Part shown: one piece after another, positions 1-7,984 of the stretch | Position numbering within the stretch: the first letter of the stretch is position 1 | Layout: each line of letters starts with the position of its first letter | From: Kluyvera sp046569695 | GTDB taxonomy: Bacteria > Pseudomonadota > Gammaproteobacteria > Enterobacterales > Enterobacteriaceae | Assembly: GCF_046569695.1 (NCBI RefSeq) | Contig: NZ_JBKHUI010000017.1 | Location: forward strand, 45,818-109,817 | DNA: 64,000 bases | Direction: 5' to 3' | Notes under the pieces: model-generated | The model's database searches: none | Told to the model about the DNA's origin: nothing | What the model saw: only the letters and a program-made list of their open reading frames with translations | Translations under genes and position numbers: made by a program

Positions 1-2
1 TA

Positions 3-326
3 GGGCTCAAGTCCGGCGGGGATTTTGTGGACACGCTGGTGCAGGGCGACGGGCTCAGCTGGATTGGCTACGGCATCCTGATTACCGGTATTCCGCTACT
101 GACGGTGGGGATACTGGCTCGGGTTCTGGCGAAGATGAACTATCTGACCCTGTGCGGCATGCTGGCCGGTTCGATGACCGACCCTCCAGCGCTGGCATTT
201 GCCAACAACCTGCATGCGACCAGCGGCGCGGCGGCGCTCTCCTACGCGACCGTCTATCCGCTGGTGATGTTCCTGCGTATCATCACGCCTCAGCTTCTGG
301 CGGTGCTGTTCTGGGGGATGAGCTAG
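3..326 (+). CDS. yidE: YidE putative transporter, C-terminal fragment
   Basis: The first codons run off the left edge. The frame is open from base 3 and encodes the last 107 residues of the YidE/YbjL/AspT-type membrane transporter family. The tail has two hydrophobic segments and the family-typical stretch MLAGSMTDPPALAFANN. The match to the E. coli YidE C-terminus is recognised from memory. The substrate is unknown. Its stop lies 44 bases inside the 3' end of the convergent yidP gene, so the two overlap tail to tail. The yidE-yidP neighbourhood matches E. coli. Confidence 0.9.
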   Translation, partial: GLKSGGDFVDTLVQGDGLSWIGYGILITGIPLLTVGILARVLAKMNYLTLCGMLAGSMTDPPALAFANNLHATSGAAALSYATVYPLVMFLRIITPQLLAVLFWGMS

Positions 327-1032
327 GGCTCTGGATACGCCTGAGGTGATAATCCACCTGGTATTCGCTGGCGTTACGAAACATCACTGAATAGTTAAGA
401 AACTCACCGCTGTCGCTGTAGGAAAGGGAGGTAATACGCAGCAGCGGTGTTTGTTCGGGTACGTTCATCGACTGGGCCAACTGCTTATCAGCCAGCACCG
501 GGGCCAGGCACTCATAGTTACCGCTTATCGTTATGCCACACTCTTTCTCGATGTAATCAAACTTTGACCCCTCCAGATGCACCAGCGACAGGTTACGAAA
601 AAGCTTAACCGGCATATAGCTGTCTTCAAGCATCAAGGGCTTTCCATCAACGTAGCGTACCCGCCGGGAAAAGTAGATCCGCTCATTGATTTGAATGCGA
701 AGCTGGCTGGCAATGGCGGGCGGAGCGGGCATCACCTCGAAAACCAGAACGTGGCTTGTCACCTCTTTGCCCTGCTTGCGTAATATCTCGGCCAGCCCGG
801 TCAGGTTTGAGGTTTCATGGTGGATGTCTTTATGGGCAACATAGGTGCCGCTACCCTGCCGGCGAACTACCAGACCCCATTCGACCAGTAGGTCGACCGC
901 TTTGCGAATGGTCATCCGCGCAACGCCAAATTCCTGCGCTAACGCTTTCTCGCCTGGAATCGGGCTGCCAATGTTGAAATCGGATGAGTTGAGCCGTAGA
1001 CGTAGCCTGTCCGCAATAGATTTATAGATCAC
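283..1032 (-). CDS. yidP: GntR/HutC-family regulator YidP
   Basis: This 249-residue protein has an N-terminal winged helix (about residues 1-68, with GEKALAQEFGVARMTIRKA) and a UTRA effector domain (about 85-235). A longer frame to 1098 exists, but the GTG at 1032 is preferred: it has AGAGG seven bases upstream and gives the family start V/M-IYKSIADRL. The gene is divergent from the alpha-glucoside PTS genes and probably controls them; this is inference from position and from the E. coli yidP-glv arrangement. The C-terminal tail is a little longer than in E. coli because it reads into the end of yidE. Confidence 0.88.
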   Translation of the reverse strand: MIYKSIADRLRLRLNSSDFNIGSPIPGEKALAQEFGVARMTIRKAVDLLVEWGLVVRRQGSGTYVAHKDIHHETSNLTGLAEILRKQGKEVTSHVLVFEVMPAPPAIASQLRIQINERIYFSRRVRYVDGKPLMLEDSYMPVKLFRNLSLVHLEGSKFDYIEKECGITISGNYECLAPVLADKQLAQSMNVPEQTPLLRITSLSYSDSGEFLNYSVMFRNASEYQVDYHLRRIQSPSSSPRTAPPEAEA

Positions 1033-1330
1033 TTCTAGACCTCTATTTCCAATCAAACCTGGGTTATTGAACCGGCGTTTCTTATTAAAAAGTAACAAAT
1101 TACAGGCAAATAATGAGAATCCTCATCACGGCACGGAATTCAGTTATCTGACATGTCTATGTTTATCTTAAAAATTAGACAACATAGCGTGAATTAAAAC
1201 CATGAAAGCGATCACGAATCGCACGCTCACCGCATGTTGTCTGACGGGGTAATTCCTATTCTCGTAGCAGGCCGGAAATTAACACTAATAAGGCCACTTA
1301 CCCTACGAGTTGTTAAATGAGGATTGCTAA
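1033..1330. promoter_or_regulatory. yidP-aglA divergent control region
   Basis: This 298-base gap has no gene but several symmetric elements. AGACAACAT at 1177-1185 and ATGTTGTCT at 1234-1242 form a perfect 9-base inverted repeat 48 bases apart. A CRP-like site (CATGA-N6-TCACG) lies between them at 1201-1216. GGTCTAGA, a HutC-type half operator, overlaps the yidP ribosome binding site at 1033-1041 on the minus strand. CTCGTAG at 1261-1267 pairs with CTACGAG at 1303-1309 just before the aglA ribosome binding site (GAGGAT). Catabolite activation and YidP control are inferred. Confidence 0.5.
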
Positions 1331-2953
1331 ATGCTCAGTCAAATACAACGCTTTGGCGGCGCCATGTTTACCCCGGTTTTATTATTTCCTTTCGCGGGGA
1401 TTGTGGTGGGTATCGCCATTATGTTGCGTAATCCAATGTTTGTGGGTGACGCACTCACTGCACCTGACAGTTTATTTGCTCAGATTGTTCACATTATTGA
1501 AGAAGGTGGCTGGACGGTATTCAGAAACATGCCGCTTATTTTTGCCGTTGGTTTACCGATTGGTCTCGCTAAACAGGCGCAGGGGCGGGCCTGTCTGGCC
1601 GTGCTGGTGAGTTTCCTGACCTGGAACTACTTCATCAATGCCATGGGCATGACCTGGGGGCACTTCTTTGGCGTCGATTTTTCCGCTGACCCGGTTGCGG
1701 GAAGCGGTCTAACAATGATCGCCGGGATTAAGACGCTGGATACCAGTATCATTGGCGCTATTGTCATTTCGGGTATCGTGACCGCACTGCATAACCGCTA
1801 TTTTGATAAACCACTGCCGGTGTTCCTCGGTATTTTCCAGGGTTCTTCGTTTGTTGTGATAGTGGCTTTCCTCGCCATGATCCCCTGTGCGTGGTTAACG
1901 CTTTTAGGTTGGCCAAAAGTCCAAATGGGCATTGAATCGCTGCAGGCATTTTTACGCAGCGCCGGGGCTTTGGGGGTCTGGGTTTATACCTTCCTTGAGC
2001 GCATTCTTATTCCAACAGGCCTGCATCACTTCGTCTATGGTCCCTTTATTTTTGGCCCGGCGGCGGTTGAAGGCGGAATTCAGGTTTATTGGGCTCAGCA
2101 TCTCCAGGAATTCAGCCAAAGCACCGAGTCGCTTAAAACGCTGTTTCCGGAAGGCGGCTTTGCGCTGCACGGTAACTCAAAAGTATTCGGCTCTGTCGGG
2201 ATTGCGCTGGCGCTTTACTTCACCGCAGCGCCTGAAAACCGCATAAAAGTCGCGGGGCTGCTGATTCCTGCCACGCTGACTGCCATGCTGGTGGGGATTA
2301 CGGAACCGCTGGAGTTCACCTTCCTGTTTATCTCTCCGCTGCTGTTCGCCATTCACGCCGTGCTGGCGGCCACTATGTCGACGGTGATGTATATGTGTGG
2401 CGTGGTGGGGAATTTTGGCGGCGGCCTTCTTGACCAGTTTATCCCACAAAACTGGATCCCGATGTTCCATAACCATGCGTCGGTGATGTTTACCCAGATA
2501 GGCATCGGCGTGTGCTTTACCGCCCTCTACTTCATCGTCTTCCGGGCCTTAATTCTGCGCTTCAATCTGAAAACGCCGGGCCGTGAAGACAGTGAAATCA
2601 AGCTCTACAGCAAAGCAGACTACCAGGCCGCGCGTGGCAAAACCTCAGCGGCTGGCGCGAATGACACCAAATCAGGCCAGGCGGCAGGCATCCTCCAGGC
2701 GCTGGGCGGAGCCGCCAATATTGAAAGCATCAACAACTGTGCGACCCGATTACGTATTGCGCTAACCGATATGGCTAAAACGCAAAGTGATGACGTATTC
2801 AAAGCGCTGGGCGCGCACGGTGTGGTGCGCCGCGGAAACGGTATTCAGGTCATCGTTGGCCTGCATGTTCCACAGGTCCGCGACCAGCTTGAAAGCCTGA
2901 TGAAAGATTCTCTACAGACCGAACAAACCACCATGACGGAGGCAGTATCATGA
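1331..2953 (+). CDS. aglA: PTS alpha-glucoside-specific EIICB (AglA/GlvC)
   Basis: This 540-residue membrane permease of the phosphotransferase system imports and phosphorylates alpha-glucosides such as maltose or sucrose isomers. The EIIC domain fills about residues 1-420 with roughly ten hydrophobic segments and the loop GITEPLEF. A soluble linker leads to EIIB (about 450-530), whose phosphorylated cysteine lies at Cys470 in NNCATRLR. No EIIA domain is present, so Crr (EIIA-Glc) is the expected donor. GAGGAT precedes the ATG by six bases. The stop overlaps the next ATG (ATGA). Unlike the disrupted E. coli K-12 glv locus, this gene looks intact. Confidence 0.9.
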   Translation: MLSQIQRFGGAMFTPVLLFPFAGIVVGIAIMLRNPMFVGDALTAPDSLFAQIVHIIEEGGWTVFRNMPLIFAVGLPIGLAKQAQGRACLAVLVSFLTWNYFINAMGMTWGHFFGVDFSADPVAGSGLTMIAGIKTLDTSIIGAIVISGIVTALHNRYFDKPLPVFLGIFQGSSFVVIVAFLAMIPCAWLTLLGWPKVQMGIESLQAFLRSAGALGVWVYTFLERILIPTGLHHFVYGPFIFGPAAVEGGIQVYWAQHLQEFSQSTESLKTLFPEGGFALHGNSKVFGSVGIALALYFTAAPENRIKVAGLLIPATLTAMLVGITEPLEFTFLFISPLLFAIHAVLAATMSTVMYMCGVVGNFGGGLLDQFIPQNWIPMFHNHASVMFTQIGIGVCFTALYFIVFRALILRFNLKTPGREDSEIKLYSKADYQAARGKTSAAGANDTKSGQAAGILQALGGAANIESINNCATRLRIALTDMAKTQSDDVFKALGAHGVVRRGNGIQVIVGLHVPQVRDQLESLMKDSLQTEQTTMTEAVS

Positions 2954-4272
2954 AAAAATTCTCAGTTGTTATCGCAGGCGGCGGCAGTACTTTTACCCCA
3001 GGTATCGTCTTGATGCTGCTGGCAAATCAGGATCGTTTTCCACTGCGAGCGCTGAAATTTTACGACAACGACGGTGCGCGTCAGGAGACGATTGCAGAAG
3101 CCTGTAAGGTGATTCTTAAAGAGCAGGCGCCGGAGATTGAATTTAGCTACACCACCGATCCACAGGCCGCTTTTACCGACGTCGATTTCGTGATGGCGCA
3201 TATTCGCGTAGGGAAATACCCGATGCGTGAAAAGGATGAGAAGATCCCGCTGCGCCACGGTGTACTGGGTCAGGAAACCTGTGGCCCAGGCGGCATTGCG
3301 TACGGTATGCGCTCCATTGGCGGCGTGCTGGAGCTGGTGGATTACATGCAAAAATACTCGCCGAATGCCTGGATGCTCAACTACTCCAACCCGGCGGCGA
3401 TTGTGGCGGAAGCGACCCGTCGCCTGCGTCCGGATGCCAAAATCCTCAATATCTGCGATATGCCTATCGGTATTGAAGGACGGATGGCGCAGATTGTCGG
3501 TCTGAAAGACCGTAAGCAGATGCGCGTTCGCTACTATGGGCTGAACCACTTTGGCTGGTGGACATCTATCGAAGACCTTCAGGGTAACGATTTGATGCCT
3601 AAATTACGCGAACATGTCGCGAAGTACGGCTATGTGCCGCCATCTAACGATCCACACACGGAAGCCAGTTGGAATGATACTTTCGCCAAAGCGAAAGATG
3701 TACAGGCGCTGGACCCGGATACCATGCCGAACACCTACCTGAAATATTATCTGTTCCCAGACTACGTGGTGGCGCACTCAAATCCGGAACGTACCCGCGC
3801 CAACGAAGTGATGGATCATCGTGAAAAGAATGTGTTCAGCGCATGCCGGGCGATTATCGCGGCGGGTAAATCCTCGGCGGGAGATCTGGAAATTGACGAA
3901 CATGCTTCCTACATCGTCGATCTTGCGACCGCAATTGCCTTTAACACTCAGGAAAGAATGCTGCTCATTGTGCCGAACAACGGCGCCATCCATAACTTCG
4001 ACGCTGATGCGATGGTTGAGATTCCCTGCCTCGTCGGCCACAACGGCCCGGAACCGCTGACGGTGGGTGATATTCCAAACTTCCAGAAAGGGATGATGAG
4101 CCAGCAGGTGGCGGTGGAAAAACTGGTCGTCGATGCCTGGGAGCATCGTTCATACCACAAGCTGTGGCAGGCGATTACGCTGTCGAAAACGGTGCCGAGT
4201 GCTTCCGTGGCAAAAGCGATTCTGGATGATTTGATTGAGGCCAATAAAGACTACTGGCCATCGTTAAACTAA
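2950..4272 (+). CDS. aglB: 6-phospho-alpha-glucosidase, GH4 (AglB/GlvA)
   Basis: This 440-residue GH4 hydrolase cleaves 6-phospho-alpha-glucosides made by the upstream EIICB. GH4 enzymes use NAD+ and a divalent metal in an oxidation-elimination mechanism. The N-terminus has the Rossmann motif VIAGGGSTFTPG. The metal ligands are visible as Cys169 in ICDMPIG and His200 in NHFGW. The ATG overlaps the aglA stop by four bases, indicating translational coupling. A strong hairpin terminator follows. Both genes look functional. Confidence 0.93.
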   Translation: MKKFSVVIAGGGSTFTPGIVLMLLANQDRFPLRALKFYDNDGARQETIAEACKVILKEQAPEIEFSYTTDPQAAFTDVDFVMAHIRVGKYPMREKDEKIPLRHGVLGQETCGPGGIAYGMRSIGGVLELVDYMQKYSPNAWMLNYSNPAAIVAEATRRLRPDAKILNICDMPIGIEGRMAQIVGLKDRKQMRVRYYGLNHFGWWTSIEDLQGNDLMPKLREHVAKYGYVPPSNDPHTEASWNDTFAKAKDVQALDPDTMPNTYLKYYLFPDYVVAHSNPERTRANEVMDHREKNVFSACRAIIAAGKSSAGDLEIDEHASYIVDLATAIAFNTQERMLLIVPNNGAIHNFDADAMVEIPCLVGHNGPEPLTVGDIPNFQKGMMSQQVAVEKLVVDAWEHRSYHKLWQAITLSKTVPSASVAKAILDDLIEANKDYWPSLN

Positions 4273-4292
4273 GCACCTATTGAGCGAGTCCT

Positions 4293-4325
4293 GCCCACAG
4301 AACGTTGTTCTGTGGGCATTTTTGT
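4293..4325 (+). terminator. Rho-independent terminator of aglAB
   Basis: GCCCACAGAA pairs perfectly with TTCTGTGGGC around a 5-base loop and is followed by a T-rich tract. It sits about 20 bases after the aglB stop. Confidence 0.9.
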
Positions 4326-4431
4326 TTTCAGGTGTTGGGATGTGAGACGGTGCATACTGATGTAAAAAGCAGCGAGAGCACGTAAGCTATTGCGGTAACT
4401 TACTCACATTAGCTGGGCATAAGGAGCCGTC

Positions 4432-4779
4432 ATGAAAATTTCCCGCGTGGGAGAAGCGCCAGACTACCGCTTCTCTCTGGCCAACGAACGTACCTTTCTG
4501 GCATGGATTCGTACCTCGCTGGGTTTCCTGGCGGCAGGCGTTGGGCTCGATCAGCTGGCTCCAGATTTTGCGACGCCGGTGATCCGCGAGGCGCTGGCGC
4601 TGATGCTCTGTCTGTTTGCCGGTGTGCTGGCGATTTACGGCTATCTACGCTGGCTGCGCAATGAGAAAGCCATGCGGTTAAAAGAGGATTTGCCCTACAC
4701 CCGCAGCCTGCTGGTGATAAGCCTGATACTGTCGCTGGTTGCTGCGGTGGTGATGATTCTGGTGTTCTATGCCGGATAG
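4432..4779 (+). CDS. yidH: DUF202 inner-membrane protein YidH
   Basis: This 115-residue protein has the DUF202 signature (FSLANERTFLAWIRTSLGFLAAG) and three hydrophobic segments (about 24-44, 55-78 and 90-113). Its function is unknown. It overlaps yidG by 11 bases, and yidG overlaps yidF by four, so the three are translated as one operon, as in E. coli. The ATG has AAGGAG seven bases upstream. Confidence 0.9.
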   Translation: MKISRVGEAPDYRFSLANERTFLAWIRTSLGFLAAGVGLDQLAPDFATPVIREALALMLCLFAGVLAIYGYLRWLRNEKAMRLKEDLPYTRSLLVISLILSLVAAVVMILVFYAG

Positions 4780-5131
4780 CCGTAAAGCCCGTCGTCAGGC
4801 CGATCCTGGCCTGCAGCCGGAACGTACATCTCTTGCCTGGTTTCGCACGCTGCTTGGTTATGGCGCGCTGATGGCGCTAGCGTTAAAGCATAACTGGCAC
4901 CAGACCGGAGGGCTGTTTTGGCTATCGATTGTCGTACTCGCGATCGTTGCCATCATCCTTTGGCAGTACACTCGCAATCGAAACGTTATGGACATCACGC
5001 AAAGTGATTTTATTCAGCCGCGCGCGGTACGTGATAAATTTTTGATCTCCCTCGCGGTGTTATCACTCGCATTGTTGTTTGCTGTAACTCATATTCGTCA
5101 GCTTATTATTTTTATAAAGGATTTTGCATGA
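4769..5131 (+). CDS. yidG: DUF202 inner-membrane protein YidG
   Basis: This is a second DUF202 protein, 120 residues, with the related motif PERTSLAWFRTLLGYGALMAL and three predicted membrane segments. It is paralogous to yidH and probably forms a complex with it (inference). The end of the gene (GCATGA) contains the yidF start. No enzymatic residues are apparent. Confidence 0.9.
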   Translation: MPDSRKARRQADPGLQPERTSLAWFRTLLGYGALMALALKHNWHQTGGLFWLSIVVLAIVAIILWQYTRNRNVMDITQSDFIQPRAVRDKFLISLAVLSLALLFAVTHIRQLIIFIKDFA

Positions 5132-5685
5132 CAGGACGTCAGGCCGAAGCAGCTCTCACGGGGCGCTATCACAATGGTTTCCCCCTATCAGACGATGCGA
5201 CTCGCGTCATCGTGAACCGCCAGCTGTGCCAACAGCCGCAGCGTTGGTATCGGGATTTGCGTCGCAGTGGGGCTTCACGCGTGCAGATTATCCCGCAGGT
5301 AGATACGGACGAGGCGGGAAATCTCAGCGCCGCGTCGGTGCAGCCGGATGAGTGGGGCGCTTTTCTCTGTGCCGTATTTGACCTTTGGGTGCGGCAAGAT
5401 ATCGATAAAATCCAGCTTCATCTTTTTGAGTCTACGCTGGCTATATGGCGCGGTTTCACCTGCAATCTGGATGATGTTAACAACGCGTGCCGCGAATGTC
5501 CGGTGCTGCGATTCTGCCACGAAGGCGTCCCACAATGCCGGTTGGCTGACGGAAAAAATGCCCTCTGCGCGGGCTATCGTCACTTCTTTACCTACAGCGC
5601 GCCGTACATGAAAGCGCTGCGCGATCTCCTTAAACAGCACCGCTCGCCGCGCGAATTAATGGCGATGTTAAGTCAGGCTGAATAA
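5128..5685 (+). CDS. yidF: YidF, SPASM-like protein lacking the radical-SAM domain
   Basis: This 185-residue soluble protein resembles the C-terminal SPASM part of anaerobic sulfatase-maturating enzymes. It has cysteines at 112, 121, 124, 130, 137 and 147 in the arrangement ACRECP...FCHEG...QC...LCAGYRHFF, preceded by an anSME-like segment (GAFLCAVFDLWVRQD). The radical-SAM barrel and its CxxxCxxC motif are absent, so it cannot be a complete sulfatase activator. No sulfatase gene is present in the window, whereas E. coli has yidJ nearby. It may bind an iron-sulfur cluster or act as a partner protein; its function is unknown. Confidence 0.8.
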   Translation: MTGRQAEAALTGRYHNGFPLSDDATRVIVNRQLCQQPQRWYRDLRRSGASRVQIIPQVDTDEAGNLSAASVQPDEWGAFLCAVFDLWVRQDIDKIQLHLFESTLAIWRGFTCNLDDVNNACRECPVLRFCHEGVPQCRLADGKNALCAGYRHFFTYSAPYMKALRDLLKQHRSPRELMAMLSQAE

Positions 5686-5794
5686 GCTTTCTCTGTTTGC
5701 CAGACGGGTCTGCCGGATGGCAAACAACTCAAGGTCTCCGCTGCGGATTCTGGTATCACTATCTCTTCACTGTGATGACGCATCTGGAGTGTCT

Positions 5795-6607
5795 ATGCCG
5801 CTCGTGCTACCCCGGGAAACCCACTTTCACCATCCGCTGGAAAGCGTGGTGTTCCATTTTTGGCAGCCGGAAAAAAATATCAGCCATGAACATACCCATG
5901 AATACTGCGAGCTATTCCTGGTCGGGCACGGTAGCGGCATCCACGTCATCAATGAAAAGCCCTGGCTGCTGAGCAGCGGGACGCTCTGCTACCTGAACCG
6001 GCAGGATTACCACCTGTTTGAAGAGATGAAGGATTTGCAGCAGGTCAATTTGCTCTATCTGGGGCGCGATAACTTTAACTTTATCAAACAGATCGACTAT
6101 CTCTTGCCGCAGGAAGGTGAAAGCAACGTCTGGCAGGTGGATGTTGGCATCATGCAGCGAGTGTTTGACCGCCTCGCCAGCCACAACGAAGCGGAGTTCA
6201 GCGACAAACTGCTGGCGGAAAGCCATAAAGAGATGATTTTTCTCGAAGTGCTGCATACGCTGAATCTGTGGCGCTATAAAACCCAGGATTTTCACTCCAG
6301 CGAGGACCGCATCAGCCAGGTGTTGATTCGCCTCAACGGCCAGTGGCAGCAGCCGCTCGACCTTGACGCGCTGTGCCACGAGTTTGGTCTCTCCCGGCGC
6401 ACGCTACAGCGCGGGTTTAGCGACTACACCGGCGTCTCGCCCCAGCAGTATCTTGCCCGCGTGCGGCTATTACAGTCCCACTATCAGCTGCGCTTTACCG
6501 ACGATTCGGTAAATGACATTGCGGTTCGTTGTGGATTTGGCGATGTTAGCTACTTTTCTCGTGCTTTTCGTCGCCAGTTTGGTGTATCACCGAATCAGTG
6601 CCGCTAA
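5795..6607 (+). CDS. AraC-family regulator, RhaS/RhaR-like
   Basis: This 270-residue regulator has an N-terminal cupin sensor (HEHTHEYCELFLVGHGSGIH, then GTLCYLNRQDYHLF) laid out like RhaS/RhaR, and a C-terminal double helix-turn-helix (about 170-265, ending DVSYFSRAFRRQFGVSPNQ). A longer frame from 5717 exists, but the ATG at 5795 has GGAG at good spacing and starts the conserved part. It is convergent with the beta-propeller/MFS operon and is its likely regulator. The rhamnose-like sensor suggests a deoxy-sugar ligand (inference). Confidence 0.82.
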   Translation: MPLVLPRETHFHHPLESVVFHFWQPEKNISHEHTHEYCELFLVGHGSGIHVINEKPWLLSSGTLCYLNRQDYHLFEEMKDLQQVNLLYLGRDNFNFIKQIDYLLPQEGESNVWQVDVGIMQRVFDRLASHNEAEFSDKLLAESHKEMIFLEVLHTLNLWRYKTQDFHSSEDRISQVLIRLNGQWQQPLDLDALCHEFGLSRRTLQRGFSDYTGVSPQQYLARVRLLQSHYQLRFTDDSVNDIAVRCGFGDVSYFSRAFRRQFGVSPNQCR

Positions 6608-6610
6608 TCC

Positions 6611-6693
6611 CGTAGGCCGGATAAGCGTAGCGCCATCCGGCATCACATAGCACCGTTGCCGGATGGCGGCGTAACCGCCTTATCCGGCCTACG
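6611..6693. repeat. REP/BIME pair
   Basis: Two oppositely oriented REP palindromes (GTAGGCCGGATAAGCG ... CTTATCCGGCCTACG) lie between convergent genes. The last bases overlap the stop region of the beta-propeller gene. Confidence 0.9.
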
Positions 6694-7984
6694 ACACAAC
6701 CTCCACAACTTCCAGCTGCGTGGACCCTGTTTTGGCCTCGTGTGGAATATCGCGGAATATCGGCAGCGCCTCCCAACGCAGCCAATAGCGGCTCTGCGGG
6801 CGATAATCGCTGTTTTGCGCCGGGATCAACTGCACTTCCGCCTGCGGCGCAATGCCCTGCCTTGGCAGCCGCAGCGTATCAGGAAGCGGCGAAACCAGCG
6901 GCAGTGAACCCACAACCCTAAGCTCCCGGTCATCAATAATCCACACTCCGCTTCCGGCCCAGGTTGAGGTCCACTCCACCTCAAGTTGACCGTTGCCGAT
7001 AGCGCGCGGCGCGCTGAGCGTCACGTCCGGGGGAATCGACCCGCCGCCGTTAAAGTCCCAGCGAAAATCCCATTGGCTTATCTGTGTTTTTTGCCAGTGG
7101 CCTTTGCCATCCGGGCGGGCCAGAAAGGCCTGTGACTGCCCCCGGTCATCATAACGATGGTAAATCAGCACCGGGCGCGCCTGATTATCAAAGCCCACCT
7201 CCTGCACCATATTAATCAGCCCGCCGCCAATGCCCGCATCGTCGACAATCTCGCCCTGATGGCGGGCGATAGGCAGCGCAAGCGGCGTGCCGTCCGATTT
7301 TTCCCAGTGCTGGAGGTCGCGGCTGCGCACATAGGAGAGATTGTTATTGGTTTCGCAGTGCGGCGTCTCACGCCACATCCACACCATGTGCCAGTAGCCA
7401 TCCGGCCCCAGCAGCGGCTGGCGCGCGTAGCCGTTTCGCGCCCCTTCACCGTTTAGCAGCGGCGTCTCCAGCAGGCGTGACCACTGCTGACGCTCGGCGT
7501 CGAAAATGTTGTACAGATCATCACCGTTACCGCTGCAGCCGTCGCGATAGCGGAACAGCAGGTGGCCCTGCATGTCTTTGAAGAACACCGGATAGGTGGC
7601 GCGAGTTTCGCGCTCGCCGGTCATCGCGGGCTCGCACTCAAGCGTGGTCACATCCAGCGGCGCGCGGCTGCGGAAATAAATAAGCGGGTCGACGTGCATA
7701 TTGCCTGAAAGATGCAGATATCCGGCGCTATCTACCGCCATCGTCAGGTAATTGTGCGAATCAAACTCGGTGATATGCGAGTAGCGTTCGCGCTCCGGTA
7801 GCCAGAGCCCCTGCGGCTGAAAGGTTTGCCACGGGCCGTCGGGCAGCTCGCGCTGGCCCACGGTAATGCGGTGCTCCGCGTCATACCAGGCGGCGAACTG
7901 GTGATTGCCATGATTCATCAGACAGTAAAGCACGGTGAAATCTGCGCAGGCGTCTGCCACGGGCGCAACAACGATATCGGTCAT
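6689..7984 (-). CDS. BNR-repeat beta-propeller protein, candidate glycan lyase/hydrolase
   Basis: This 431-residue protein lacks a signal peptide, so it acts in the cytoplasm. It resembles BNR_4-type seven-bladed propellers, which include lyases and hydrolases acting on rhamnose-uronic acid linkages (families around PL24/PL25/PL42, formerly GH145). Conserved-looking histidines are His77, His91 and His97 in DSHNYLTMAVDS...HLSGNMHVDPLIYF, followed by RYRDGCSGNGD. Its start shares one base with the stop of the upstream MFS gene (TGATG), so they form an operon. The family assignment is moderately secure; the substrate is inferred only from neighbours. Confidence 0.7.
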   Translation of the reverse strand: MTDIVVAPVADACADFTVLYCLMNHGNHQFAAWYDAEHRITVGQRELPDGPWQTFQPQGLWLPERERYSHITEFDSHNYLTMAVDSAGYLHLSGNMHVDPLIYFRSRAPLDVTTLECEPAMTGERETRATYPVFFKDMQGHLLFRYRDGCSGNGDDLYNIFDAERQQWSRLLETPLLNGEGARNGYARQPLLGPDGYWHMVWMWRETPHCETNNNLSYVRSRDLQHWEKSDGTPLALPIARHQGEIVDDAGIGGGLINMVQEVGFDNQARPVLIYHRYDDRGQSQAFLARPDGKGHWQKTQISQWDFRWDFNGGGSIPPDVTLSAPRAIGNGQLEVEWTSTWAGSGVWIIDDRELRVVGSLPLVSPLPDTLRLPRQGIAPQAEVQLIPAQNSDYRPQSRYWLRWEALPIFRDIPHEAKTGSTQLEVVEVVS

